From Luzula sylvatica (Eukaryota; Streptophyta; Magnoliopsida; Poales; Juncaceae), in the NCBI GenBank assembly GCA_946800325.1, contig OX326959.1, positions 51,779,784 to 51,843,783 on the forward strand: 64,000 bases of DNA, read 5' to 3'. Positions 1 through 9,775 of this stretch are shown here, piece by piece. A program made the translations under genes and the position numbers. Under the pieces are notes generated by a model that saw only the letters and a list, made by a program, of their open reading frames with translations, did not search any database and was not told where the DNA came from. Within the stretch, counting starts at the first letter, position 1. Every line of letters starts with the position of its first letter.

Positions 1-36
<36 letters not shown>
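1..36. repeat. (GA)n microsatellite
   Basis: The window opens inside an uninterrupted GA dinucleotide run of about 36 bases. Its true left edge lies outside the window. Confidence 0.95.
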
Positions 37-42
<6 letters not shown>

Positions 43-1685
43 GATGCGTGCGAAGAAAAAGGAAGAGAGACATAGGTTTAGGGGAGGCCGAGGAGGAGAC
101 CTCTACGTACTTGATACAGGTCTTGGAATGAAATTTTATTTAACTGAAGGAACTTAACAGAACGGAACAACAAAAACACGGATCTAAGGTTTTACGAATT
201 TTAAAGCAAATCTCAGGGCTTAGAAACTAATTACACCAACAGCTTGGTAAAATCGATTGTACAGTAGACAGACTCATATATATATAATCTCATACGGTTC
301 CTTATTGCTTTAAAGCATATTTTCATTTTCACGAAGATGCAATGTGTATATCATGCATATGAGCTTTTTTGCTTGTAATGAAATTTGCATGAATTGTAAA
401 TGATGTGGTGTATATTATACATCCATTTCATTTCATTGTGAGACTCAAAAAACTAAAATATATTATACGACAATTCTCTCCAATAAATTCAAAACTTACG
501 CTACGTGTCGATATGAGACGTTGGAGAAAATTGAGAAACATAATATGACGAATGAATATGTGATATGGGCATCGCGATTTAAAATGAGAAGTACACTTTT
601 TTTTCAAATAATTTAACTTTAAATGGTTCTGTTATAAATATACTTTTGGTTTAGATATATGTAATACTGACTTTTGATGTGTTAAATTTTGTATTAGAAT
701 TACGGTAACACTCGCAGCATATGCTTAATTGATTTTGGTGTGTCAGATTTTTTATCAGGTTAGTTTCACATTATTGATATTATTTTGTTATTTGCAAATG
801 CGAATTTGTGTGTTTAAAATAGCATTATAATCTTGTGTAATTAAATATTGAAGAATATTGAAGAATCACAAACGAGCCCGTGTGGCCACTTGCGTTGTCA
901 ATGACTCGTTATTTTCTATCGGAGGAATATTGAAGAATAGCAAGTCCATTGTCGAAATTGTAAGTGTGCATATTTTCACTTATTTTAATATTATTCGTTT
1001 TTGTAACTTTTTAAGTATTTTTATAAAATTATTAGGTGGATTGTTACCACGAAGGACGAGGGTGGGTCGAGACGGAAAGCAATAGGAAAAAGAGCGAGGC
1101 TTGAGTACCGGTTTGATTTGGACGATGTTCAAACGGTGATTTTTGCAGTTTTCTAAATGTTGAGACTAAAGTGCAAAAATGCAGCAAAACTGATAATTTT
1201 GAGATTTTTTGGATACGGAAATTTGTTAATTTTGGGGAAGTTGTTTAGTAATTTTGTGGAATTTTTTTATTTTCAGGGTATGTGTAATTTTGCACAATAA
1301 TTCTTAATTTGGTACCGGATCCTGGAATTGCCGAATGTAGAGTGAGAAATGCAATGCTCGTTCTGAGGTACCAAAAAAGATATGGGGATTGTATTTCCAT
1401 CTAATAATACAAAATGTCCATATTCTTCTTTTAGAATGCATTGCATGTCAAACAAAAGGATAGTTTTGCTTCAAATACTGATTGAACATGAAATATGAAA
1501 ATTTTGAGTATTACAGAACTACTTAAGAAACTTTCGTGTTGTTCTGACTAAAAAGTATCTTTTTAATGCTCTCGCAAATTTAATGTTGGTGGTATGTGGG
1601 ATTTTAGAGTAAAATGAAGTTTTAAAAAAATGTTGACCAGTATGCATCGGATTGAGAATAGCGTCATTTGATTGGTATGCATCTG
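37..1685. other. AT-rich intergenic DNA, no gene seen
   Basis: No reading frame here resembles a known family. The longest (858-1085, plus) has no recognisable domain and ordinary low-complexity composition. I see no terminal inverted repeats or target duplications. Confidence 0.6.
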
Positions 1686-1751
1686 GTTCTCTTTTATTTC
1701 CATTGTCCAAACCATATTTGCATAAACTCTCCCTGATTCATTGCTCGTTTC

Positions 1752-1941
1752 CTGTGTTGCACGAATACGCCGATACGGGAATACAACGACGCGTATCGGA
1801 TACGACGATACGGTAATTTAACATATGATTTATGATACGATACGGATACGGCGATACGGTAATTTAACATATGATTTAGGATACGATACGGATACAGCAA
1901 TACGGATAAATTCGATTTTTTGAAGTATCAACGCAACATAA
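1752..1941. mobile_element. 190-bp hAT-like MITE
   Basis: The element lies between two copies of ctcgtttc (1744-1751 and 1942-1949). The intact paralogous exon has a single copy at the same place, so it serves as the empty site. The ends read CTGTGTTGCACG and, on the other strand, TTATGTTGCGTT, which are imperfect terminal inverted repeats. The 8-bp duplication and end type fit the hAT superfamily. The inside holds two copies of a unit of about 50 bp rich in GATACGG. There is no coding capacity. Confidence 0.8.
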
Positions 1942-1996
1942 CTCGTTTCTCTTCGTCAAAGCCAACAAACCACTTGGGTGAAAGTAATTATTATTA

Positions 1997-2206
1997 GGGT
2001 TAGCTAGAGAGCCTCCCACATCCTTGATTTACAGTTTTGATGCGTCAATCGAGATTGTTTTAATGGGTTGATTAGATTAATTAACGTTCAAATTAATGTT
2101 TAGTTTAATTGATTCAATTAAAAAAACTAATCAATCCAATTAAACATTTTCGATTGACGTATCAAAAATATTTTCTTGAGTTATGGAGGCCTGACATATT
2201 TTCCCC
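1997..2206. mobile_element. 210-bp foldback MITE, possibly Mutator-like
   Basis: This second insertion splits the glycosylase gene fragment. It is flanked by 9-bp copies of ttattatta (1988-1996 and 2207-2215), which are low-complexity and so weaker evidence alone. The ends start GGG/GGGG and both carry a GCCTCC block. Inside is a long imperfect inverted repeat: GATGCGTCAATCGA near 2039 pairs with TCGATTGACGTATC near 2151. The absence of these bases from the intact gene copy confirms an insertion. The Mutator-like assignment rests on the 9-bp duplication and is tentative. Confidence 0.65.
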
Positions 2207-2343
2207 TTATTATTATTGTTCTTCACATGGTTATTTGGTTTTTGCATTTGAGACATTGGTGGATAAGGAATTCTTACCGACCCGTTATTGACCCGTTTCG
2301 CATTGGTAGTTAATCCATTGTGTTGAAGAGGCCTATTTACCTC

Positions 2344-4597
2344 TAGTGTAGTGCCAAAACCCGTAAGGGTCCCGCCCGACCCGACCCGCCCGGGATTTTG
2401 ACCCGCCCGACCCGCCCGTTTGGCAAACGGGTTGAAACCCGACGGGTCAACGGGTACGGGTCTAAGGGCGGGTTTCAACCAATGGTTACCACTAAACCCG
2501 TGTAAACCCGTCCGTTTGGCAAACCCGTCACTGTGCAACCCGACCCGACCCGCCCGTGCACCCGCCCGACCCGTACTGTTCACTGTTCACTATTCATTAT
2601 TTACTGTTCACTATTCACTGTTCACTATTTAACGCTCCAAAACACTGTTTAACGCTCAAAAACACTGTTTAACGCTCCAAAACACTGTATAACGCTCCAA
2701 TTTTTACCCCTATAAAATCCCCCAACCTCCAATTCATTAATTCACACAACCAACTATCAATCTCTCATATTCTCTACACTCAAACTCTCATATTCTTATT
2801 TTAAAGCTCTAAATATTTTTTATATTTTATTTAAATTCGTTTATATAAAAAAAATCCAAAAAAAATAGTTATATTAGTTATTTAGTTATATTTAGTTGTT
2901 GGAGGTATCCTAAAAAAATCTCAAAAATTCGACATCGCTTGGAAAAATTTGAGGTATGAAGGTCCAATCTTATTATTTATTTTTCTTAATATAATTTTAT
3001 TTTTGGATTTTTATAGATTTTTTTTATTCGGATTTTTATTTATTAGGAGAGAAATAGTTATATGCTTACATTTTGTAATTAAAAAATGTTAACTAAAATT
3101 GTTTGTATAACTTTTTTGGAATAATATTTTTTGTAGTGAAAAATGGCATCTCCATCTAACAACAACCCTCAAAACACGTTTGATTCAAACAACGAAGAAT
3201 TTGGACGACGATTAAGCGATGCTATTTTCGGTGATACAAGCAATTATCCACAAAATCCCAATTATCCTACACCTACTTATCCCAATTTTCCTCCCCCTAA
3301 TTATCCACAAAATCCCAATTTTCCTCCCCCTAATTATCCACAAAATCCCAATTTCCCTCCTCAAAATTATCCACATAATCCCAATTTCCTTCCTTCATAT
3401 TTTCAACCATCACCACAATTTGCACAAGACCTTAATGTTTATCCTCAATCATCTCCGCATAACTATTCAAGTGGAACGGGTGGTTCTAGCACAACCGTTC
3501 ATGCCACCACTTCCGAGGACGTCGAAATTCAAGTAGAAACGGAGGTCGACCCGGCGGTGCCGACGGCTTCTAAGAAAAGAAAGAAAGCAAAAAAAAAAGT
3601 TAGAACTCTTTAATTATATATGCACTCTTTAATTTGGTATTATATATGCACTCTTTAATTTTTTTTTTCTAATTATTCAATATTATTATACGTCATCTAA
3701 ATATTTACTAACAAAAAAAAAAGTTAGAACTCCGCCTATGTTATTTTTTAAACATGGTAAATTAGTAACATAGCCGGTCTCAAGCCCGGAATAAAGGAGG
3801 AGAGTAACTTTTTTTCAACTTTTTTTCATATTGAAATTTGTTTTCTTATTTTTTTCAATTTTTTCAATTTTTTTTACCAGATTTTACCGACGGCCCGTCG
3901 GTAAAAATAATTTAAACTGTCTCAATAAAATTATGATAAATTAGATTTTAAATTTATTTACCAATCTATTTTTTTATTCTAAAAAATATAAAAATATAAA
4001 AATGATGAACAATTAAATAATGCAAATATACGAGGAGAGTAACTTTATCATTTAATTACGATAAATATGATGAACAATTTAAAAATGATGAACAATTAAA
4101 AAATATAAAAATATAAAAATGATGAACAATTAAATAATGCAAAAAATATAAAAATTATGATAAATTAGATTTTAAAATTTTATTCCCATAATTTATCATT
4201 TAATTAAGATGATTTATCACATATTAAGATTTAATATATAATATAATTTAATAAAGGAGGAGAGTAACTTTTTTTCATATTGAAATTTGTTTTCTTATTT
4301 TTTTCAATTTTTTTTCAATTTTTTCAAATTTTTTTTAATTTTTTTTCAATTTTTTTCAAATTTTTTTTTTTTTTTTTAAAATCACTATTCACGCCGGGAC
4401 CCGCCCGCCCGTCGACCCGCCCGGGACCCGTCTCGCCCGCCGGGTCTAAGGGCGGGTTTTCCCCATCCCTCCAAACCCACCCGCCCAAACCCGCACCCGT
4501 CACACCCGCCAAACCCGCCGACCCGCACCCGTCTAGACCCGCACCCGCCACACCCGTTTGGGCTCGGGACCCGACCCGCACCCGTGGCAACACACTA
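2344..4597 (+). mobile_element. hAT-superfamily DNA transposon, defective
   Basis: The element is bounded by perfect 8-bp target duplications tttacctc (2336-2343 and 4598-4605). Its terminal inverted repeats start TAGTGTAGTGCCA and TAGTGTGTTGCCA. Both ends carry dense CCCGCCC/CCCGACCC subterminal repeats, as is common in plant Ac-like hATs. Near the left end are short tandem repeats (2578-2700, units such as cactgtttaacgctccaaaa), then a TATA-like ctataaaat near 2710 and one short open frame (3143-3613). About 80 bp is duplicated inside (near 3790 and again near 4250). No catalytic core is present, so it could move only with a transposase supplied elsewhere. Confidence 0.9.
3143..3613 (+). 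CDS. Truncated hAT transposase N-terminus
   Basis: This 156-aa frame is the only one of note in the hAT element. It starts MASPSNNNPQNTF, has four tandem repeats of an Asn-Pro-Asn-Phe-Pro-Pro type (about residues 35-85), then an acidic patch and a Lys/Arg-rich tail (KKRKKAKKK) that could be a nuclear localisation signal. The basic tail resembles the segment just before the BED zinc finger of plant hAT transposases, but the frame stops there. BED, RNase H-like and dimerisation regions are missing, against about 600-700 aa for a full transposase. A splice donor near 2953 and an acceptor ending ttttgtag just before the start suggest a leader intron. Probably an internal-deletion remnant with no activity. 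Confidence 0.55.
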   Translation: MASPSNNNPQNTFDSNNEEFGRRLSDAIFGDTSNYPQNPNYPTPTYPNFPPPNYPQNPNFPPPNYPQNPNFPPQNYPHNPNFLPSYFQPSPQFAQDLNVYPQSSPHNYSSGTGGSSTTVHATTSEDVEIQVETEVDPAVPTASKKRKKAKKKVRTL

Positions 4598-4605
4598 TTT
4601 ACCTC

Positions 4606-5132
4606 CACTCTAGACCATCTGGGAACAATAGTGGTATGAAGCCCGATTAATGGTGAACGAAACAATATGTTATATCGTTTCTTGTATTCGTTTCTGGTAT
4701 GTAATAAATTTTTTACTATTATTTGATAATTGGATTTCCTTTATGATTTGGGTTTTAAATTTTTTTTGGTTTATTGTTTTATGAATTGCTGCATTTGTGT
4801 TGATTTTGTTTTAGTACAGGAAAATGATAGAATGAGAGTTGCGAAAAGAGACACAAATACGATTTCAAACAGATCTCAAATTGTCATTTAATGGTTAGTT
4901 AGCATGTTTTTAATGTATTAGTGGAGATAACCAACTATTGATATTTTAAGCATCCAATGATGTAATTCGGAATTCAATCAAACGAAAAAACATTTTCAAA
5001 ATATTTATGAATTCCTATAAGAAATCTTTTTGACACTTGGCATTTTCAAAAGCTCCATATGTAAGAATAGCTAAAAAATTATGAAATTTGCAAATCTAAC
5101 TTTTGGACTAGAGAGTCTGACAAAAGAGATTA
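4606..5132. other. Intergenic DNA, no gene seen
   Basis: AT-rich sequence between two hAT elements. It contains one copy (4834-4891) of a repeat of about 58 bp found again at 7706-7763. No coding signal. Confidence 0.6.
4834..4891 (+). repeat. Dispersed repeat of about 58 bp, copy 1
   Basis: The stretch beginning gagttgcgaaaagagac and running to atctcaaattgtcat recurs at about 7706-7763 with only a few mismatches. The origin is unknown; it may be the trace of a shared transposon or a small local duplication. Confidence 0.7.
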
Positions 5133-5140
5133 GTATTTTG

Positions 5141-6042
5141 CAATGTTTTAATTTGCGATATTGCGGTCCATTGCGGTCGAATCTTTTTTGCAGCGGATTG
5201 CGTTTGCGGGCGCAATGACCTTATTGCGGACAATCGTTGCGATATTAAATTATGTAAAAATAATAGTTTGTTTAAATATATTTTTCACAATATTTTTTAT
5301 CACCATTAATATCGTAAAATTTCCTTCATAATTTTCTTCTAAAAAGAATAAAAAAAGTTAATTGTCCAGGAACCTTTTCAGTGTAAATAAAAGTTTTGAT
5401 CATAAAATTTCCATTAAAATGACAATTATACGGGATCTTTGGAATTGTATTTTGTTGAAGAATTTTTTGTCGACATCCTAAAAATATCAAAACACTATAA
5501 CTCAAATTTTAAATCGAAACATCAATGAAATACAATGAAAATTACTAAATTCATATATTTATAGATGAAAATGACATATTTTAGAAGTTATATATGTTAT
5601 GAGCATATTTTATCAAATATTATCAAATATTTTGATAATAAAACATGGAAACTAAGTATTAAATAATCACAAAATTTATGTTATAATATTTATATTAAAT
5701 AATTCTCGATAAAATACTTTAACGTGTATTTTGTGTTTAATTCAGGGTAAAAGACAAAATTTCACAAATTCAAGCCCATCATTGCATTCCTCTCGTCGAG
5801 ACGAACGATTTCGATATAAATTTCATGTAATTTGGTGGAAGGATGAGAAAATGACAACGATTTGAATATTATCCGCAATATTTGACCGGATATGGCCGCA
5901 ATATTACCGATATTTCGCCGCAATCTCGCCGCAATATCCGCAATTTCTCAAAAAACGATATTTTCGCAATACTTCATTGCGATATAACGATTCTAAATCT
6001 CAGCCCGCAATATCCGCAATATCGCCGCAATTTAAAATACTG
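5141..6042. mobile_element. 902-bp non-autonomous hAT element
   Basis: The element is flanked by perfect 8-bp duplications gtattttg (5133-5140 and 6043-6050). The ends read CAATGTTTTAATTTGCG and, on the other strand, CAGTATTTTAAATTGCG. Both are followed by repeated GCAATATTGCGG/CCGCAATATCCGC motifs that pair across the element, strongest at 5880-6030. There is no transposase-like frame. The duplication length and repeat-rich ends fit the hAT superfamily. It is a different family from the GC-rich element at 2344-4597. Confidence 0.87.
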
Positions 6043-6050
6043 GTATTTTG

Positions 6051-8007
6051 TCGAAAGATTGGCGAAAGAATTTAATACAGATTTTTTGCTGTTAATGATG
6101 ATTTAGCACAATTAATCTCTTTTGTCATAGGGTCTGACGAAATAATGCATGTATGTCATTGTGACTCCCGAAGAGCATTGTGTGTATTTGGACGCGTTTT
6201 TTTAATTAACTTTCTTTTGTCAGATCCTCTAACGAGAAAAGAGTTTATTAAGTGCAGCGTGAGCGTACCCCTCTTTTTTCTTCTTTCCTTTTCTTCTTTC
6301 TTTCTTGATCTTCTTATTCTCTCTTGCTTCCAACCCGAGCTTTCGAAAATATTTTTTTAGAAAATCAAAGGAATTATAACCCGTCAGTTTTGCACCCTAC
6401 ATGAGGTGGTTGGTGTTGCACGATTGTCCATGAGTGCAGACTTCTACGGAGCACGAGGTACCAGCGAATGTTCGTTACATACCCAGAGAACATGCAATAC
6501 GCGTCATTACAGTACGTTCTTAATGTTGTTATTGAAAATTTCAATGTTTTCAACATAAACTAATTCAAACTTACATAGAGATTATATGAGGTACAATTTG
6601 TAGTACGTACGTCAAATGTTGCAAATTATCCGTGACGCAGGGAAGCCCTAGGTCCCACTTTGAAGGGGAGCAGCTTGAAGAGGACTTGCAGCCGCATAAT
6701 TACATTTTGTACCCGTGGTATGCACACATTGACAAATTTGCCAGTCCAGAACGTCGACACCCACGTCGACAGTCCCTCCGACTCGGATAGTGATGGAAAC
6801 GACGATGGAGATGGACATGTCACGCAGCTCACCCAGGAGAGTGTCGTCCAGTCAGTCGTGGACGTGCACGTCGTGCCGTTCCCTGACGTTGTGCAGGTGG
6901 TCGTGCACGTGCACATGGTGCATTCTTTATTATATTTGGATATGTTTGGATGTATGTTTGATAGAATTTTGATTATATTTAGATTTTTTTTTTTTCAATT
7001 TAGTTTATAAAATTTTAAATTATCGGACAATATTGTGGACGATTTGAGTGAGGAAATCATTCCTGAAAATTACAAACAATATATTTAAATTATAATTCTT
7101 AAAACAAATTAAAATTTTCGTATTTTTATTATTATTACAAATTGACTTTTTAAAAGAACTAAGTGTCAAAAAAATTCAAAAAAAAAATTCCCCGTGTTGT
7201 CAAACTATTCACGTTGCTCATTTCTCACGGCCCACGGCTACGTTACTCGTCTATGTAAAATCACCAATTAAATATTTAACATATGCTATTTTTCGATGTG
7301 ATTAAATAATTTAACTTTTCATCTATATGTTATTCTCAAGTTCCTCGCCATCATGGACAATTAATTTTGCCAAAAAAAACTAAATTATTCAAAATTAATA
7401 ATTTGCTAGATGCACGATTAGTAACATTTGAATAACAATTATTATTCATTCGTAACTTTACAAATTTTTGTTTGCATTGTAAATAATTAGTATTTCTAAT
7501 TTCTAATTTGCAATACTTTTCATTTGACACAGAATATATGATATACTATTAGAATTTTATTAGAATATCTCAAAGACTATTTAAAGTGATACCTAATAAT
7601 TAGTACATCTAATTTGCAGTACAGTGTTGTGCCCCTATACATCCCAATATACACACACTCCGTTAAGATGATACCTAATTATTATACATGTACGACATAA
7701 TTATTGAGAGTTGCGAAAAGAGACGCTAATATGATTTCAAACAGATCTCAAATTGTCATCAATAATATAATAACTAAAACAATAATATAAAATCCATAAT
7801 ATTTAGAACACTATAAAAACCTAAAATAACTAAAAAACAATCCATAAACCTCCATGTAATTTCGAAATGTCATGCATGAAACATATCTCTAGCAATAATA
7901 TGACATCCTATATTTAATTAACAAAACAAACTCCATCTTCTTTCAAGAAGAGACTGTGAAACAAAAAAGAGGTAAATAAAAATAGGCCCGCAACCAGTAA
8001 ACAAAAA
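6051..8007. other. Intergenic DNA, no supported gene
   Basis: 6380-6940 is less AT-rich and has short frames, including an acidic DSDSDGNDDGDG stretch and a run of Val/His. They are broken by stops and I could not place them in a family; an old transposon-gene relic is possible. 7000-8007 is AT-rich, with copy 2 of the 58-bp repeat at 7706-7763. Confidence 0.5.
7706..7763 (+). repeat. Dispersed repeat of about 58 bp, copy 2
   Basis: Nearly identical to 4834-4891, in the same orientation. See that entry for the shared core. Confidence 0.7.
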
Positions 8008-8358
8008 TCACCAAATTTTCAAGAAAATGTTGGGCCCCTGATATCTCCAAAAGTAATACTTTGCGGAAGCAAGGGTAGGTGGGTGAGCCTCGACAGGATA
8101 CACCGTAAAGCCCACAATAACAGAGCCATATTCGCTTAGGACTACCAGTTCTTCTCGCCCAAAATGTGTCGGTACGAATTTTACAATTTTTTTGGTTGTA
8201 CCAAATGAATTTGAGGGGTCAGTAAAGAACAAGTCCAGCAGAAGTAAACCCCATACAGGGCTCGCTATTAGAGATTTGGAGAGACGAAGCTCGCGACCCT
8301 TCGACTTCACGTGTACATAATCACGCTTCGTCGCTTCGAATCAAAGAGAGTTATTTTA

Positions 8359-8595
8359 TTTTTTTTTATTTATTTATTTTTTTTTTTGAGTAAATTCGGA
8401 GAGGGCTCAAAGTCCCCCGTCCAAATACAATCTCTTCTTTTTTTCTATTTTTTTTTATTGCAAACTCGTAGGCCACACACTCAGTTCACTCATTTAACAT
8501 TTAATCCACAATCCAGTGTCCTCGCCGGGAATCGAACCCCACACCTCCCGCTCCCTAGCCAAGAGGTGTGACCAACTAGGCTAACTCTAGTTGGC
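8359..8595 (-). mobile_element. tRNA-derived SINE
   Basis: The element is flanked by perfect 15-bp duplications aagagagttatttta (8344-8358 and 8596-8610). Read on the minus strand it has a Pol III A box, TAGCCTAGTTGG (8583-8572), which fits TRGCNNAGYNGG exactly. A B box, GGTTCGATTCC (8538-8528), fits GGTTCGANNCC. It ends in an A-rich tail (T-rich on plus, 8359-8388). The length of about 237 bp is usual for plant SINEs. It lies inside the decayed gene, between the end of exon 2 and the frameshifted 3' part. Confidence 0.92.
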
Positions 8596-9369
8596 AAGAG
8601 AGTTATTTTAAGAAGAGAATGCTCTCATGTTTCAATGGAAGCTTCAACAGTTTTGACCAGATCGTTTTGACCATCATTGTTGATAACCTTTGGAAGTTTT
8701 ATATCCACCGTGATCAAATTGGCATTTCGAAACACGGCAAACTTCACACGAAAACCGAATCTCTTTTTTCCCTTAACATTCACAGTTCTCATATGGTCGA
8801 ATTTGAAATCAGAACCGAAGCCCGAGCTGCCCCAATGCACCTCCCTTTCGCACACTTGACGGTCACCATCACTGAGATTGATTTTCATATCAACATCACC
8901 ATATCCTAGGATCCCAATATTTGGACCAGTCAATGTGAGGCTTTCCTGTTTATTCAATTTATTTCATATAGCTAATTTCATATAGCTAATTAAGTTAAAT
9001 GTATTAGAATATTGGTTTTTTTTCTCTAAAATAATGAGTATTTTACAGTAATAAGATAAAATATAACCTGGTGATACAGCATCTCTGGCCTTCGACATGT
9101 CCTTGCGAAAATCTCGCTCTCGCCATATGCCCCATGAACCGTTATTCCCCCATTGAGATTCAACTTACGTCTAGATTTTGCATGGCAAATGACGCGAACA
9201 TCAAATATTTCCATGAGCATCATTCCCTCAACAATATTTTCTCCAAAACAACACGTATCAATGCTCTTTGGCCGAAAAGGGTACTCCCTAAACTAATTGT
9301 CGAAACATTCCAGTATTTCTTTAGACCAGAATTTCTCAGTGTCTACCTCTTCCTCTTCGACAACATCTT

Positions 9370-9775
9370 CAGAGAATTCCCGATAAGGCGTCGCCACGGA
9401 AACATGATCTTTTGGCGTCGGCGTAGGCACGATGGAATCTAATTCGTCCAGGGCAACATCATCTTCAGAGCATTCCCGATGGACGGGATATTTTGGCGTC
9501 GGCACGATGGAATCTAATTCGTCCAGGGCAACATCATCTTCAGCGCAATCATAAGGCGCATGCATGAAGATGGGATCTTTTGGCGTCGGCGCCAAGGTAT
9601 TGAATTCGTCACCGTCAACATCATCTTCAGAGCATTCCCGATAAGGCGACGCTATGAAGGCGGGAACTTTTGGCCTTGGCGCCAAAGTATCAAATTCGTC
9701 CTCATCAACATCATCTTCAGAGCATTCCAGATAAGGCACCGCTATGAAGACGGGATCTTTTGGCGTCCGCACCAT
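9370..9775 (-). repeat. Coding tandem repeat of about 85 bp, five units
   Basis: Each unit carries tcatcttcagagcattcccgata or a close variant and a ttttggcgtcggc block. The units encode the acidic repeats at the N-terminus of the decayed gene. Units 3 and 4 share the ALDELDSIVPTP form, which points to a recent duplication within the array. Confidence 0.85.

Larger units (their letters stand above)
1686..2335 (-). pseudogene. Broken partial copy of the DEMETER-like gene
   Basis: Three stretches (about 1686-1751, 1942-1996 and 2207-2335) match, in the same order and orientation, about 31410-31670 of the intact glycosylase gene. That part encodes the region around the NGLTANTKQVNNGSG and LLALAKRNEQLIRE segments. 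The stretches are separated by a 190-bp and a 210-bp insertion, each with target duplications. A further loss of about 21 bases lies between direct repeats of cacttggg. No start, catalytic domain or open frame is kept, so it cannot encode a glycosylase. Homology stops at about 1686 on the left and at the GAGGC near 2332, just before the hAT element. It is a captured or duplicated exon fragment, about 29 kb from its parent. Confidence 0.88.
8008..9775 (-). pseudogene. Decayed gene: acidic repeats plus DUF6598-like domain
   Basis: Exon 1 (9775-9068) starts MVRTPKDPVF and has about five repeats of 25-30 residues with a core of ECSEDDVD.DEFDTLAP. After an in-frame TAG (9293-9295) the same frame continues, through MLMEIFDVRVICHAK, to a good splice donor at 9067. 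Exon 2 starts at 8945 in the matching phase with ESLTLTGPNIGILGYGD. The frame ends in TGA near 8624. Further domain sequence (LSKSLIASPVWG to the stop at 8008) lies in another frame after an 8-base duplication (cgaagcga). A SINE has also landed at 8359-8595. Segment order and the LTLTGP motif resemble the plant DUF6598 domain, which also occurs beside ribosome-inactivating-protein domains in some grass proteins; no such toxin domain is present here. The family call is from memory of the pattern. Confidence 0.6.

Noticed and set aside
858..1085. 75-codon open frame
   Set aside because: No domain, no codon-use signal and no splice context; it is likely chance in AT-rich DNA.
6380..6940. Possible plant mobile-domain or transposase relic
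   Set aside because: Short plus-strand fragments look protein-like but are broken in several places and I could not match them to a family with confidence.
8528..8583. Possible tRNA gene on the minus strand
   Set aside because: A and B boxes are present, but no full cloverleaf or anticodon stem, and the unit is a SINE with a 15-bp duplication and A-rich tail.
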